Shown here: piece by piece, positions 33,465 through 42,747 of the stretch
How the letters are laid out: each line of letters begins with the position of its first letter
Position numbering within the stretch: position 1 is the stretch's first letter
Source: an uncultured Bacteroidales bacterium
GTDB taxonomy: Bacteria > Bacteroidota > Bacteroidia > Bacteroidales > UBA932
DNA: 64,000 nt
Reading direction: 5' to 3'
NCBI GenBank assembly: GCA_900318015.1
Contig: ONJB01000003.1
Span: forward strand, 1 to 64,000
The notes under the pieces: generated by a model
Seen by the model: only the letters and a program-made list of their open reading frames with translations
Database searches by the model: none
Told to the model about the DNA's origin: nothing
Made by a program: the position numbers and the translations under genes

Positions 33465-34604
33465 ATGTCGCGTATGTATGATTATCTGATTGTCGGTTCC
33501 GGCCTGTTCGGAGCGACGTTCGCACATCTCGCCCACAAGGCCGGCAAACGTTGCCTGGTCATCGAGAAACGCCCGCAGCTGGGCGGAAATGTCTATTGCG
33601 AGGACGTGGAGGGCATCCACGTGCACAAGTACGGGGCGCATATCTTCCATACGAACAACAAGGAGATCTGGGATTTCGTCAATTCCATCGTCCCGTTCAA
33701 CCGGTATACGAACTGCCCGGTCGCGAACTACAAGGGGAAGCTCTTCAACCTTCCGTTCAACATGAACACCTTCTACCAGATGTGGGGCGTAACCACGCCG
33801 GAGGAGGCGACGGCCCGGATCGACGGACAGAAAGCGGAGGCGCTCGCCTCCATGCAGGCGGCCGGGGTGAAGGAGCCCCGGAACCTGGAAGAGCAGGCCC
33901 TGCTGCTGGTGGGGCGGGATATCTATGAGAAGCTGATCAAGGGGTACACCGAGAAGCAGTGGGGGAGACCCTGCACGGAGCTTCCGGCCTTCATCATCAA
34001 GCGCCTGCCGGTCCGGCTGGTCTTCGACAACAACTATTTCAACGACGCCTACCAGGGCATTCCCATCGGCGGATATAACAAATTGATCGACGGTCTTTTG
34101 GAAGGCGTCGAGTGCCGGGTGGATACCGATTTCTTCGCGGACCGCGCCCACTGGATGTCCGTCGCGGACAAGGTGGTCTTCACCGGCCCCATCGACGCGT
34201 TCTACGACTACCGGTTCGGCCAGCTGGAGTGGAGGACCGTCCGCTTCGAGCAGGAAGTGCTGGACAAGGCCAATTACCAGGGGAACGCCGTGGTGAATTA
34301 CACCGACCGGGAGACCCCTTATACCCGCATCATCGAGCACAAGCATTTCGAGACGTTCGGCGCGGCGGTGTATGACAATCCGCACACGGTGATTTTCCGG
34401 GAATACAGCACGGAATGGAAGCCCGGGATGGAGCCGTTCTACACGGTCAATGACGAAAAGAACAATCAGTTGTATCTGAAATACAAGGCCTTGGCCGATC
34501 AGGAGTACAGAGTGATCTTCGGCGGCCGCCTGGCGGAGTATAAGTATTACGACATGGCGCCGGTCGTGGAAAGGGCGGTCAATGCTTTCAGGACGCAGAA
34601 ATGA
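33465..34604 (+). CDS. glf: UDP-galactopyranose mutase
   Basis: The 379-residue flavoprotein interconverts UDP-galactopyranose and UDP-galactofuranose. The N-terminal FAD motif VGSGLFGA, then EKRPQLGGNVYCEDVEGIHV, HKYGAHIFHT and TEKQWGRP are hallmark segments of Glf. It indicates that the glycan contains galactofuranose. The stop overlaps the following fucosyltransferase-like gene by 4 bases. Confidence 0.96.
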   Translation: MSRMYDYLIVGSGLFGATFAHLAHKAGKRCLVIEKRPQLGGNVYCEDVEGIHVHKYGAHIFHTNNKEIWDFVNSIVPFNRYTNCPVANYKGKLFNLPFNMNTFYQMWGVTTPEEATARIDGQKAEALASMQAAGVKEPRNLEEQALLLVGRDIYEKLIKGYTEKQWGRPCTELPAFIIKRLPVRLVFDNNYFNDAYQGIPIGGYNKLIDGLLEGVECRVDTDFFADRAHWMSVADKVVFTGPIDAFYDYRFGQLEWRTVRFEQEVLDKANYQGNAVVNYTDRETPYTRIIEHKHFETFGAAVYDNPHTVIFREYSTEWKPGMEPFYTVNDEKNNQLYLKYKALADQEYRVIFGGRLAEYKYYDMAPVVERAVNAFRTQK

Positions 34605-35449
34605 TCATCGTCCACATTTCCCAGCAACTAGGCAATCAGATGTTCCAATATGCATTGGGACGGCAGTTGGAAATGCTCGGGAAGGAAGTTAAGTACTGTT
34701 TGAAATATTACGACAAGCATCCCGAGCACGACCTTGCCTTGTCCGGTTTTTTCCACCTGGATCTTCCCAAAGCGACGGAGGAAGAGATTCAAGCAGTGTG
34801 GGATGTCCGCAGCCGGATTGTCAACCGGGTTATAAAAAAGATTTCCGGCGTGGACAGGATGCTTATCCAGGAACTGTCCATGGAGTGTATCGTCAGGCCG
34901 TTCAACCGCCGGGCCCTGACCATGAAACAGGGAATCCTGAACGGGTACTGGCAGTCGGAGAAGTATTTTTCGCAAATTGCGGACGTCATTTACAAGGATT
35001 TCAAGTTTCCGGAACCGTCACTCCGGAACAGGGAGTTGGGGAAAGAAATGTCGGATAATCTGTCTGTGAGTATCCATGTCCGCAGAGGGGACTACAATGG
35101 ATTGTACCCCTTGTTGACCGAGGAGTATTATGAGCCGGCGATGACTTACTTTCGCGAAAAATACGGCGATGTCCGTTTTTATGCTTTTTCGAATGACATC
35201 GCCTGGTGCCGGGAGCATCTGCAAGCGGAAAGGCTCACATACGTGGATTGGAACACCGGGACTGACAGCCCCTATGATATGTGGCTGATGACACAGTGTA
35301 AGCACAACATCATTGCGAACAGCACTTTCAGTTGGTGGGGGGCGTGGTTGAATCGCAACGAGGGGAGAGAGGTCATCGCTCCCAAGAAGTGGGACTTCTA
35401 TCTTGAGGAGCATCCAGATTTGTATTGCCCGGATTGGATTGTATTATAA
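34601..35449 (+). CDS. GT11 family alpha-1,2-fucosyltransferase-like protein
   Basis: The 282-residue protein has the GT11 motifs QLGNQMFQYALG at the N-terminus, HVRRGDY at 159-165 (GDP-fucose binding) and NSTFSWWGAWLN near the C-terminus. It would transfer fucose from GDP-fucose, commonly in alpha-1,2 linkage to galactose. GDP-fucose synthesis genes are not in the window. Confidence 0.88.
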   Translation: MIIVHISQQLGNQMFQYALGRQLEMLGKEVKYCLKYYDKHPEHDLALSGFFHLDLPKATEEEIQAVWDVRSRIVNRVIKKISGVDRMLIQELSMECIVRPFNRRALTMKQGILNGYWQSEKYFSQIADVIYKDFKFPEPSLRNRELGKEMSDNLSVSIHVRRGDYNGLYPLLTEEYYEPAMTYFREKYGDVRFYAFSNDIAWCREHLQAERLTYVDWNTGTDSPYDMWLMTQCKHNIIANSTFSWWGAWLNRNEGREVIAPKKWDFYLEEHPDLYCPDWIVL

Positions 35450-35459
35450 GCAGGTTTCC

Positions 35460-36569
35460 ATGCGTCACTATTTCTGGATTGTATTGTGTATCGTCCTCTA
35501 TTCCTGTACGAAGGAAGTGATCGTTGCGCAGGAGGTCCGTGTCGTCGATACGGTCTATGTGGTCGGCTCCAGGATTTATTCCGATACCGTCTATGTGTCG
35601 GATACGCTTGTGAAATATGTCAAGAAGTTCGATAATCCCGTGATCCGACAGAGTGTAGCGGACCCGTCTGTCATCCGGGGAGATAACGGAATCTTCTATC
35701 TCTATTCGACGGAATCGTCGACTTTCCCGAATATCCCGATCTACAAGTCCATCGATCTGGTCAACTGGTATTATGCCGGTACCGCTTTCAACGATACGAC
35801 CCGTCCGACCTCTTTCGACGGGAATCTGTGGGCACCGGATGTGAATTACATCGGTGGGAAGTATATTCTGTATTATTCCATGTCCCGATGGGGCGGGGAG
35901 TGGGATTGCGGAATCGGAGTGGCCGTTGCGGATCATCCTTGGGGGCCCTATGAAGATTTTTCCAAGTTGTTCGACAGCCGGCAGATCGGGGTGCAGAACA
36001 GTATTGACCCGTTCTTCATCGAAGATAATGGGGAGAAGTATCTTTTCTGGGGCAGTCATCATGGGATCTATGGGATTCAGCTGTCTGATAGCGGACTTAC
36101 CGTGAAAAAAGGCGCCGAAAAGTTCCAGATAGCCGGATCCGGCGGAGAAGGGACGTATATCCATAAACATGATGGGCAGTATTTCCTGTTTCAGTCAGTC
36201 GGATCCTGCTGCAACGGTCTGTCCAGCTCCTATAACATCCGGGTCGGGAGGGCTGACAATCTCCGGGGGCCCTATTTCGACCGTCAGAACCAACCTATGA
36301 TGGAGAACACCGGTACGCTGCTATTGAAGGGGAATGCCTTTGTTGCCGGACCGGGACATAATGCCGAGATCATCACGGATGACGACGGAACGGACTGGAT
36401 GATGTGCCATGGTTATCTGCATGACGATTCCGACATCGGGCGGGTTGCATTCCTGACCAAGGTTACCTGGGAAGGAGGATGGCCTTTCATTGAAGGATAT
36501 GGCGTTCCGCGATCTTCCGAGATCCCTTTTTTGAATAGTTTTTATTTGATATATGGCAACAGCTATTGA
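35460..36569 (+). CDS. Glycoside hydrolase family 43 lipoprotein
   Basis: The 369-residue protein has a short lipoprotein signal (Cys16 in VLYSC). Its five-bladed propeller catalytic residues match GH43: Asp68 in ADPSVI (base), Asp183 in SIDPFF (pKa modulator) and Glu230 in GGEGTY (acid). The family mostly cleaves arabinofuranosides, xylosides or galactans. A hydrolase is unusual in a polysaccharide assembly locus; it may trim or remodel the furanose-containing glycan, which is inference. Its end overlaps the ABC ATPase start by 17 bases. The start at 35460 gives the lipobox. Confidence 0.8.
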   Translation: MRHYFWIVLCIVLYSCTKEVIVAQEVRVVDTVYVVGSRIYSDTVYVSDTLVKYVKKFDNPVIRQSVADPSVIRGDNGIFYLYSTESSTFPNIPIYKSIDLVNWYYAGTAFNDTTRPTSFDGNLWAPDVNYIGGKYILYYSMSRWGGEWDCGIGVAVADHPWGPYEDFSKLFDSRQIGVQNSIDPFFIEDNGEKYLFWGSHHGIYGIQLSDSGLTVKKGAEKFQIAGSGGEGTYIHKHDGQYFLFQSVGSCCNGLSSSYNIRVGRADNLRGPYFDRQNQPMMENTGTLLLKGNAFVAGPGHNAEIITDDDGTDWMMCHGYLHDDSDIGRVAFLTKVTWEGGWPFIEGYGVPRSSEIPFLNSFYLIYGNSY

Positions 36570-37842
36570 ATTTGATCACGTTGGAAAACAGTATAGGTTG
36601 GGCCTGGTGTCCACCAAAACCTTGTCGCATGACCTCAACCGGTGGTGGCAGACGAGCGTCCTAGGCAAAGAGGACCCCTACCTGAAAATCGGTGAGACCA
36701 ACGACCGGTCGACGGCGGGCAGCAGCGAGTATGTGTGGGCCCTCCGGGATATCGACTTCAAGGTCGAGCAGGGCGATGTCGTCGGCATCATCGGTAAGAA
36801 CGGCGCCGGAAAGAGCACCCTGTTGAAGCTCTTGTCCAAGGTGACGGGACCGACGGTGGGAACCATCCGCGCCCGCGGGCGTATAGGCTCCCTGCTGGAA
36901 GTGGGTACGGGGTTCCATCCCGAGATGACCGGCCGCGAGAACATCTATATGAACGGGGCCATCATGGGCATGACCAAGCATGACATCGACCGGAAACTGG
37001 ACGAGATCGTCGCATTCTCCGGTTGCGAGCGCTATATCGACACGCCGGTCAAGCGGTACTCTTCCGGTATGACGGTGCGTCTCGGTTTCGCGGTGGCCGC
37101 CCATCTGGATCCAGAAATCCTGGTCGTTGACGAGGTGTTGGCCGTGGGCGATGCCGAGTTCCAGAAGAAAGCCATCGGCAAGATGCAGGAGGTGAGCCGC
37201 GGCGAAGGTCGGACGGTGCTGTTCGTCAGCCACAACATGACCAGTGTCAAGAACCTGTGCAAGACGGGGGTGGTCTTGGACCGGGGACGGACTGTTTTCA
37301 TGGGTACGGCCGTCGACTGTGTCAACCATTACCTGGACCAGAACCGGGATGTATTTCTCCTCGATACGGTAATTACCGAGAAGCACAGGAAGTTTCTTCG
37401 CTATAAGCAGATTGAAATCCTATCCGTTAAACTGTTGAATAACGATCCCCATCTGGCCATGGATGACGACATCGTTACAGAGATAACGATGCGGCGGAAC
37501 GAACAGGGGATCGACCGGTTCACCATGGAAGTGATGGTGGAGGATATCATGGAGAGAAGGGTCGGATCCTACATCAGCCCAGTGATGGCTGTTGACAAGG
37601 ATGACTTCAAGTGTATTGTCCGGTTGAAGAATCATAACCTTTCCAAAGGGAAGTATTATTTGAACTTCAACGTCGGGATGAAGAAGAACGATGAGTCGCT
37701 CTTCATGGATTATGATATCGTGTTCGGTGTCCTCTCCTTCGAGATTTCCTATCTGTCGAAAGAAACGAAGGATCCCATCAAACTCTGGCGGGAGGATTGG
37801 GGTTTCTGCCAGTTCCAGGACGGGGAGACCGAGGTGATCTGA
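36553..37842 (+). CDS. ABC polysaccharide exporter ATPase with C-terminal glycan-recognition domain (Wzt-like)
   Basis: The 429-residue protein has Walker A GKNGAGKST (81-89), signature YSSGM, Walker B ILVVDEVLAVGD and switch His in VSHN. After the ATPase (about 1-260), residues about 290-429 form a beta-rich extension like the carbohydrate-binding domain of Wzt proteins that select a capped glycan for export. It pairs with the permease at 24568. Confidence 0.9.
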   Translation: MATAIEFDHVGKQYRLGLVSTKTLSHDLNRWWQTSVLGKEDPYLKIGETNDRSTAGSSEYVWALRDIDFKVEQGDVVGIIGKNGAGKSTLLKLLSKVTGPTVGTIRARGRIGSLLEVGTGFHPEMTGRENIYMNGAIMGMTKHDIDRKLDEIVAFSGCERYIDTPVKRYSSGMTVRLGFAVAAHLDPEILVVDEVLAVGDAEFQKKAIGKMQEVSRGEGRTVLFVSHNMTSVKNLCKTGVVLDRGRTVFMGTAVDCVNHYLDQNRDVFLLDTVITEKHRKFLRYKQIEILSVKLLNNDPHLAMDDDIVTEITMRRNEQGIDRFTMEVMVEDIMERRVGSYISPVMAVDKDDFKCIVRLKNHNLSKGKYYLNFNVGMKKNDESLFMDYDIVFGVLSFEISYLSKETKDPIKLWREDWGFCQFQDGETEVI

Positions 37843-37864
37843 TTTGTTTCCGCCAGACCGTAGC

Positions 37865-38773
37865 ATGAACAAGAGTCCGCTGTTCTCCGTCCTTATCGCC
37901 AATTACAATAACGGGCGTTTTTTGCAGGAGGCCATTGACAGTGTCCTGGGACAGACCTTTCCGGACTGGGAGGTCATCATCGTGGACGATGCGTCGACGG
38001 ACGATTCTCCCTCCATCTACGAAAAGTATGCTTCGGATGGACGGTTCCGGATTTATCGGAACGAAAAGAACAGCGGTTGTGGTTTCACCAAGCGGAAATG
38101 CATCGAGTTGGCGGAGGGAGAGCTGTGCGGTTTCCTGGACTCGGATGACGCGTTGATGCCGAATGCCCTGGAAGTGATGGTCGGAGCCCATGCGGAGCAT
38201 CCCGAATGCAGCCTAATCTATTCGACCTGCTACCGCTATTCCGGGGACAAGGACGCGGATATGCCCATCTGGGATTTCATCGGCCCCATACCGGAAGCGT
38301 CCGATTTCCTGATATTCCGCAAGCGACTGGTCTCTCATTTCGTGTCTTTCAAGAAAGCGTATTACAATCGTACGGTCGGGATTGACCGGACTCTGCTTTG
38401 TGCGGAAGACCGTGATCTGTATTATAAGCTGGAAGAAGTCGGGAAACTGCTTCATCTGCCCGTCCCGTTGTATTATTACCGGGTGAACAATGTCAACTCG
38501 GTTTCCATCGGCACGGAAGAAAAGGATATCCGGGCGCACCACTACAGTGTATGTGCCGAACTGAATGCGATTTGTCGGCGGATGGGGGGACCGCTGTACA
38601 AAAGGAATAAGAAAGCCTATCTGGAATACATGCGGGTTCTCCTCAAAGTGTATTATCATTCGACATTGTATAGACGTTCTGCTTTTATGAGATATTGTTG
38701 GTTCTATTTGAGAGGATATGCTTTCTCCCCTCATGCATGCAGCCATCTGTTGAAAATAGTCCGGGGGGTGTAA
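37865..38773 (+). CDS. Family 2 glycosyltransferase
   Basis: The 302-residue GT2 enzyme begins FSVLIANYNNGRFLQEAI, with VDDASTDDS and FLDSDD in the expected order. The start at 37865 follows the exporter ATPase by 22 bases; an earlier in-frame start adds seven residues. Specificity unknown. Confidence 0.85.
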   Translation: MNKSPLFSVLIANYNNGRFLQEAIDSVLGQTFPDWEVIIVDDASTDDSPSIYEKYASDGRFRIYRNEKNSGCGFTKRKCIELAEGELCGFLDSDDALMPNALEVMVGAHAEHPECSLIYSTCYRYSGDKDADMPIWDFIGPIPEASDFLIFRKRLVSHFVSFKKAYYNRTVGIDRTLLCAEDRDLYYKLEEVGKLLHLPVPLYYYRVNNVNSVSIGTEEKDIRAHHYSVCAELNAICRRMGGPLYKRNKKAYLEYMRVLLKVYYHSTLYRRSAFMRYCWFYLRGYAFSPHACSHLLKIVRGV

Positions 38774-38776
38774 GTG

Positions 38777-39739
38777 ATGAGGAACAGGATACCGATTGTT
38801 TTTGCCATCGACAGGAATGTCATCGTTCCTTGTGCAGTGACGATTACGTCGCTGTTGGAAAACGCGGACAAGGATACGTTGTATGAGATTTTCATCCTTT
38901 GCGAGGAGAGTACGCTTCCGCAAGAGGACCGGATGATGCTGAGTGAGGCCTTTGCGGATCATGGGCAGGCGGAGATCCATTTCGTGGATGTCGGAGATGC
39001 ATACTCGGATGTCCCCGAAATGCAGCGGGTGACGAAAGCTACCTATTATCGACTGTTGATTCCGGATCTGTTCCCGCAGTATGACAAGGTCATCTATTCG
39101 GACATCGATATCGTGTTCCAGCAGGATCTGGCCGATCTGTTCCGGACCTCGTTCCCGAATGACGAATTGATTGCCGCCATCCTGGACCAGGCCATCAACC
39201 GGGAGTATTATTTCCAGTCCGACCTGCCGGAGAAGATCGGGAAAAGCGTCAGGGATTATTTCAACGCCGGTTTCCTGTTGATGAACCTGAAGCAGCTCAG
39301 GGCGGAAAACAAGGTGGAAGAGTTCCGGAGTCTTTCCCGGAAGAAGTTCCCCCAGAATGACCAGGATGTCCTGAATATCGTCTGTAACGGTCGGGTTCAG
39401 TGGCTGTCTTCGATGTATAACTTCCAGACGAACCACTATGCCAATTACATGTGGGGAAGAAGCGAGTCCGGGATAGACTTCACCGAGCTGGTCAAGAAGG
39501 CGACCTTGCATTATACATTCAGGAACAAGCCCTGGAATTCCCTCGATTGCTGCTTCGCAGATGCCTGGTGGCATTATTACCGGATTTCCCCCGTCTTTGA
39601 CAATCAGTTCTATTTCATGCGTCAATACCAACAGATCGAGGCATATCGGAACGATTTCCATAACGCGCGCGTTAAAACATTGATCATCAATCTGTTGGGA
39701 AGAGCCAAGAAATCGGTTCTGAAACTCATCGGCAAGTAG
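38777..39739 (+). CDS. Family 8 glycosyltransferase
   Basis: The 320-residue protein shows GT8 features: PIVFAIDRNV at the start, KATYYRLLIPDLFPQYDKVIYSDID with the metal-binding DxD (109-111), FNAGFLLMNL and a late HYTFRNKPW. GT8 members (LgtC/WaaJ-like) are retaining glucosyl- or galactosyltransferases of LPS and capsule. An in-frame GTG lies three bases upstream. Confidence 0.88.
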   Translation: MRNRIPIVFAIDRNVIVPCAVTITSLLENADKDTLYEIFILCEESTLPQEDRMMLSEAFADHGQAEIHFVDVGDAYSDVPEMQRVTKATYYRLLIPDLFPQYDKVIYSDIDIVFQQDLADLFRTSFPNDELIAAILDQAINREYYFQSDLPEKIGKSVRDYFNAGFLLMNLKQLRAENKVEEFRSLSRKKFPQNDQDVLNIVCNGRVQWLSSMYNFQTNHYANYMWGRSESGIDFTELVKKATLHYTFRNKPWNSLDCCFADAWWHYYRISPVFDNQFYFMRQYQQIEAYRNDFHNARVKTLIINLLGRAKKSVLKLIGK

Positions 39740-39741
39740 AT

Positions 39742-40644
39742 ATGCGACTTTGGAAGATACTTACCCGCCCCTACTGGCATCGGAAATATGTCAAGTTCCT
39801 GGAGATGGTCCATGCAAAGGACCTGACGTTCGAGAACACCAAGGAACTCTACTATAATGTGACGGGAAAATGGCTGGATTATTCGCACCCGAAAGATATC
39901 AACCAGAAACTCATGTGGCTGACACGTTATTGGCGGCATCCGCTGAAAACGAAGTGTGCCGACAAGTATCTGGTCCGGGATTATGTCAAGGAGAAGGGAC
40001 TTGAAGGGATCCTGATCCCCCTGATCGGCGTGTGGGACCGGGCAGAGGATATCCCGTTCGAGACTTTGCCGGATCAGTTTGTCCTGAAGTGCAATCACGG
40101 ATCCGGTTATAACGTCATTTGCCTGGACAAGGGCAAGCTGGACTGGGATGCGACCAAGAAGGTCCTGAATGAATGGCTGGATACGGATTACGCGGAACTC
40201 CTTTATGAGATTCATTACAAGGATATCCCGCGGAAGATCGTTTGCGAAAAGTTCATCGGAGAAGGCGGCGTCGCTCCGACCGAGTATCAGTTCTGGTGCC
40301 TCAACGGCACCCCGGAATCTATCCTGGCTTGCCGGAAGAATCTGGACATGACCTACGATGCCGTTTCCTATTCCTTGGCTTGGGAGCGCCTGTTCGACCG
40401 CATCGGTGAGGATGCGGCCGTAGAGTTGGAAAAGCCCGCCTGTGGCCTGGAGCCGTTGATTGAGTATGCAAAGAAGCTTGCGGCTCCTTTCCCATTCGTC
40501 CGGGTGGATTTCTATGTAGTAGGGACTGCTGTCTATCTGGCAGAGATGACATTCACTCCTTCTGCCAATCTTCTCACCAATTATAAGCAGAGTTTCCTGG
40601 ACCGGCTGGGCGAAAAGTTGGTACTTCCCTCAAAGATGTTGTGA
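39742..40644 (+). CDS. TupA-like ATP-grasp family protein
   Basis: The 300-residue protein contains the TupA-like ATP-grasp pattern: ADKYLVRDYVKEKG, PDQFVLKCNHGSGYNVIC (nucleotide-binding loop) and FPFVRVDFYVV...LAEMTFTPSA at the C-terminus. Members occur in teichuronic acid and other polysaccharide loci and are thought to form an amide or ester link to the glycan. A paralogue is at 58424. Substrate unknown. Confidence 0.82.
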   Translation: MRLWKILTRPYWHRKYVKFLEMVHAKDLTFENTKELYYNVTGKWLDYSHPKDINQKLMWLTRYWRHPLKTKCADKYLVRDYVKEKGLEGILIPLIGVWDRAEDIPFETLPDQFVLKCNHGSGYNVICLDKGKLDWDATKKVLNEWLDTDYAELLYEIHYKDIPRKIVCEKFIGEGGVAPTEYQFWCLNGTPESILACRKNLDMTYDAVSYSLAWERLFDRIGEDAAVELEKPACGLEPLIEYAKKLAAPFPFVRVDFYVVGTAVYLAEMTFTPSANLLTNYKQSFLDRLGEKLVLPSKML

Positions 40645-41643
40645 ATGAAAAAGATATCGTTCATATTGCCTTGCTTTAACGTCGGCCGATACATAGCCGG
40701 CTGCCTGGACAGCATCTATGCCCAAGACATGCCGGAGGACGAGTACGAGGTCATCTGTGTCAATGACTGTTCCACGGACGATACGCGGGACGTCATCCTG
40801 TCCTATGCTGCCGGCCATCCGAATCTGTCCCTCATAGACCATACCGTGAACCTGACGGCCGGAGGGGCGCGGAATACCGGGATGAACGCGGCAAAGGGCG
40901 AGTATATCTGGTTTGTGGACCCGGATGACGCCATCAAGGAGAATTGCCTGCAGGAGTTATATGCGACGGCGCGGGAGAAGGATGTGGATGTCATGTTCTT
41001 CAATTACGACGATGCCGATGTGAATCTGCAGGTGGTGAAGGAAGACCGGACCTATCCCGACAGCGCCGTGTGCAGCGGCCAGGAATTTGTCGCCACCTAT
41101 TTCGAGAATAAGTTCGCGTCATTCGGCATCATCTGGCGGGAAGTTTACAAGACGGCTTTCCTCCGGGAAAAGGGCTTGCAGTATCCTGTCATGCGGAAAG
41201 CGCAGGATGTCGTGTTCCTCTGGAAGGTGATGCTGTGTGCCGAACGGGTTTGCTCTGTCTCCAAAGCCTATTATACCTATCGGAGCAATCCTTATTCGGT
41301 GACCAAGCATGAGACCCTTGCCAAGGTCGCCTTCTCGGACCGAGTCCTCCGTGGGAGCGAAATCGTCAAAATGTTGGAGAAAAAGGACATCCTGCCTGCC
41401 ATTGCGGACGATATGGGGCGGAATATGCGTTGGTGTGCCAATTCGAGTATGGAGATGATATCCCAGATGTCGATGGAAGAGCGGGAACGGTTTTATGATG
41501 AGATCGTCCTTCACCGGGATGCGCTGGCGGACCTCCGTCCCTATATGAACCGCAAACACCGGATCTTATTCAACACGTCCCTGGGGAAACGGTGGTGGCT
41601 GGTCAAGGCCGGGCTGATGTGCCGGCTTGAACGGAAGAAGTAG
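40645..41643 (+). CDS. Family 2 glycosyltransferase
   Basis: The 332-residue GT2 enzyme begins ISFILPCFNVGRYIAGCL, with NDCSTDDT and WFVDPDDA. It starts directly after the ATP-grasp gene and ends two bases before the deacetylase gene. Confidence 0.85.
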   Translation: MKKISFILPCFNVGRYIAGCLDSIYAQDMPEDEYEVICVNDCSTDDTRDVILSYAAGHPNLSLIDHTVNLTAGGARNTGMNAAKGEYIWFVDPDDAIKENCLQELYATAREKDVDVMFFNYDDADVNLQVVKEDRTYPDSAVCSGQEFVATYFENKFASFGIIWREVYKTAFLREKGLQYPVMRKAQDVVFLWKVMLCAERVCSVSKAYYTYRSNPYSVTKHETLAKVAFSDRVLRGSEIVKMLEKKDILPAIADDMGRNMRWCANSSMEMISQMSMEERERFYDEIVLHRDALADLRPYMNRKHRILFNTSLGKRWWLVKAGLMCRLERKK

Positions 41644-41645
41644 TT

Positions 41646-42356
41646 ATGGGCAAACCTTTCTTGCAAAAGGTAAAACACCGTCTGGCCCGGATGCGCCTGC
41701 GTCCGATCCCGGTTTTCCTGTTCCACCAGGTCAGCGATGTCTTCGAGCCGGAGACCATGTGGGATATCGACTGGACTCAGACGGATGCCTTCAAGCGGAA
41801 CATCCTGGCCTTGAGAAAGAAGTATACGTTCATCCCGCTCACCGAGGTGAAGGAACACTTGGCGAGAGACCGGTTTCGTTTCCGGAATTATGCCGCCTTG
41901 ACCTCCGATGACGGATGGGCTTCTTTGAAAAGTATCCTGCCTTGGCTGGTTGAAAACAAGATACCGGTCACGCTGTTCCTGAACCCTTCCTGTCTGGACG
42001 GGAACCATCATAACAGCCGCAAGACCGACAAGCTTATGACGGAAGAGGAAGTAAGGCAGATTGTTAAAGAGGGAGCTCCATACATCTCCATCGCCTCCCA
42101 CGGGTGGACTCATAAGAGTTGTACGGCGATGTCGATGGAAGAGTTCAAGGAGAGTGCACAAAAATCGGAGGAGGCATTGGGGCGGCTGCCTGCTAAAGTG
42201 CCATATTATGCATTTGCGTCGGGATTGTATACCTCGGAACAGGTCGCTTTTCTGAGAGCGTCCGGGTTGGTTCCGGTGTTCGTGGACGGGATGACCAATG
42301 AGGATCCTGCCTCCATTCACAGGTATTGCATTGATGGGAAAACAATCCATGGATAA
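41646..42356 (+). CDS. Polysaccharide deacetylase-family protein (NodB-like)
   Basis: The 236-residue protein has the NodB motif-1 variant TSDDGW (Asp88-Asp89) and the metal-binding SHGWTH (His152, His156). No signal peptide is seen, so it probably acts on a lipid-linked or nucleotide sugar at the cytoplasmic face, unlike secreted deacetylases. It would remove N- or O-acetyl groups. Its last eight bases overlap the next gene. Confidence 0.8.
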   Translation: MGKPFLQKVKHRLARMRLRPIPVFLFHQVSDVFEPETMWDIDWTQTDAFKRNILALRKKYTFIPLTEVKEHLARDRFRFRNYAALTSDDGWASLKSILPWLVENKIPVTLFLNPSCLDGNHHNSRKTDKLMTEEEVRQIVKEGAPYISIASHGWTHKSCTAMSMEEFKESAQKSEEALGRLPAKVPYYAFASGLYTSEQVAFLRASGLVPVFVDGMTNEDPASIHRYCIDGKTIHG

Positions 42357-42747
42357 AGCAAGAATCATCAATCTCCCCAAGAACGGTGACCGGCGGGGGA
42401 ATCTCTCGGTCATCGAGCAGTTGGACCGGATCCCGTTCAAGATCGAGCGGGCGTTCTGGATCTATGACGTTCCGGGCGGCGCGGCCCGGGGAGGACATGC
42501 CTACCGGGAATCGGAAGAGTTCATCGTGGCCCTGTCCGGCAGTTTCGACGTCGTCATCGACGACGGAAAGGAAAAGCAGGTGTTCTCCCTGAACCGGTCC
42601 TATTACGGATTGTATGTCCCGAAGATGATGTGGCGCGAGATGGTCAATTTCTCCACCAATTCCGTAGCCTTGGTGCTTTCGTCCACGCCATATGATGCGG
42701 CCGATTATATCCGGGATTACGAAGAATTCAAGCAGATCAAGCGATGA
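42349..42747 (+). CDS. FdtA-like sugar 3,4-ketoisomerase paralogue (first copy)
   Basis: The 132-residue cupin protein closely matches the next gene's product ([45 protein letters not shown]). FdtA/QdtA enzymes convert dTDP-4-keto-6-deoxyglucose to a 3-keto isomer. This copy has HAY where FdtA has the two-histidine HAH motif, so it may have altered or no isomerase activity. Several in-frame starts exist; 42349 best fits the family N-terminus. Confidence 0.75.
   Translation: MDKARIINLPKNGDRRGNLSVIEQLDRIPFKIERAFWIYDVPGGAARGGHAYRESEEFIVALSGSFDVVIDDGKEKQVFSLNRSYYGLYVPKMMWREMVNFSTNSVALVLSSTPYDAADYIRDYEEFKQIKR

Noticed and set aside
38213-39661. A long minus-strand frame across two glycosyltransferase genes
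   Set aside because: It spans two well-supported plus-strand genes and has no motif.
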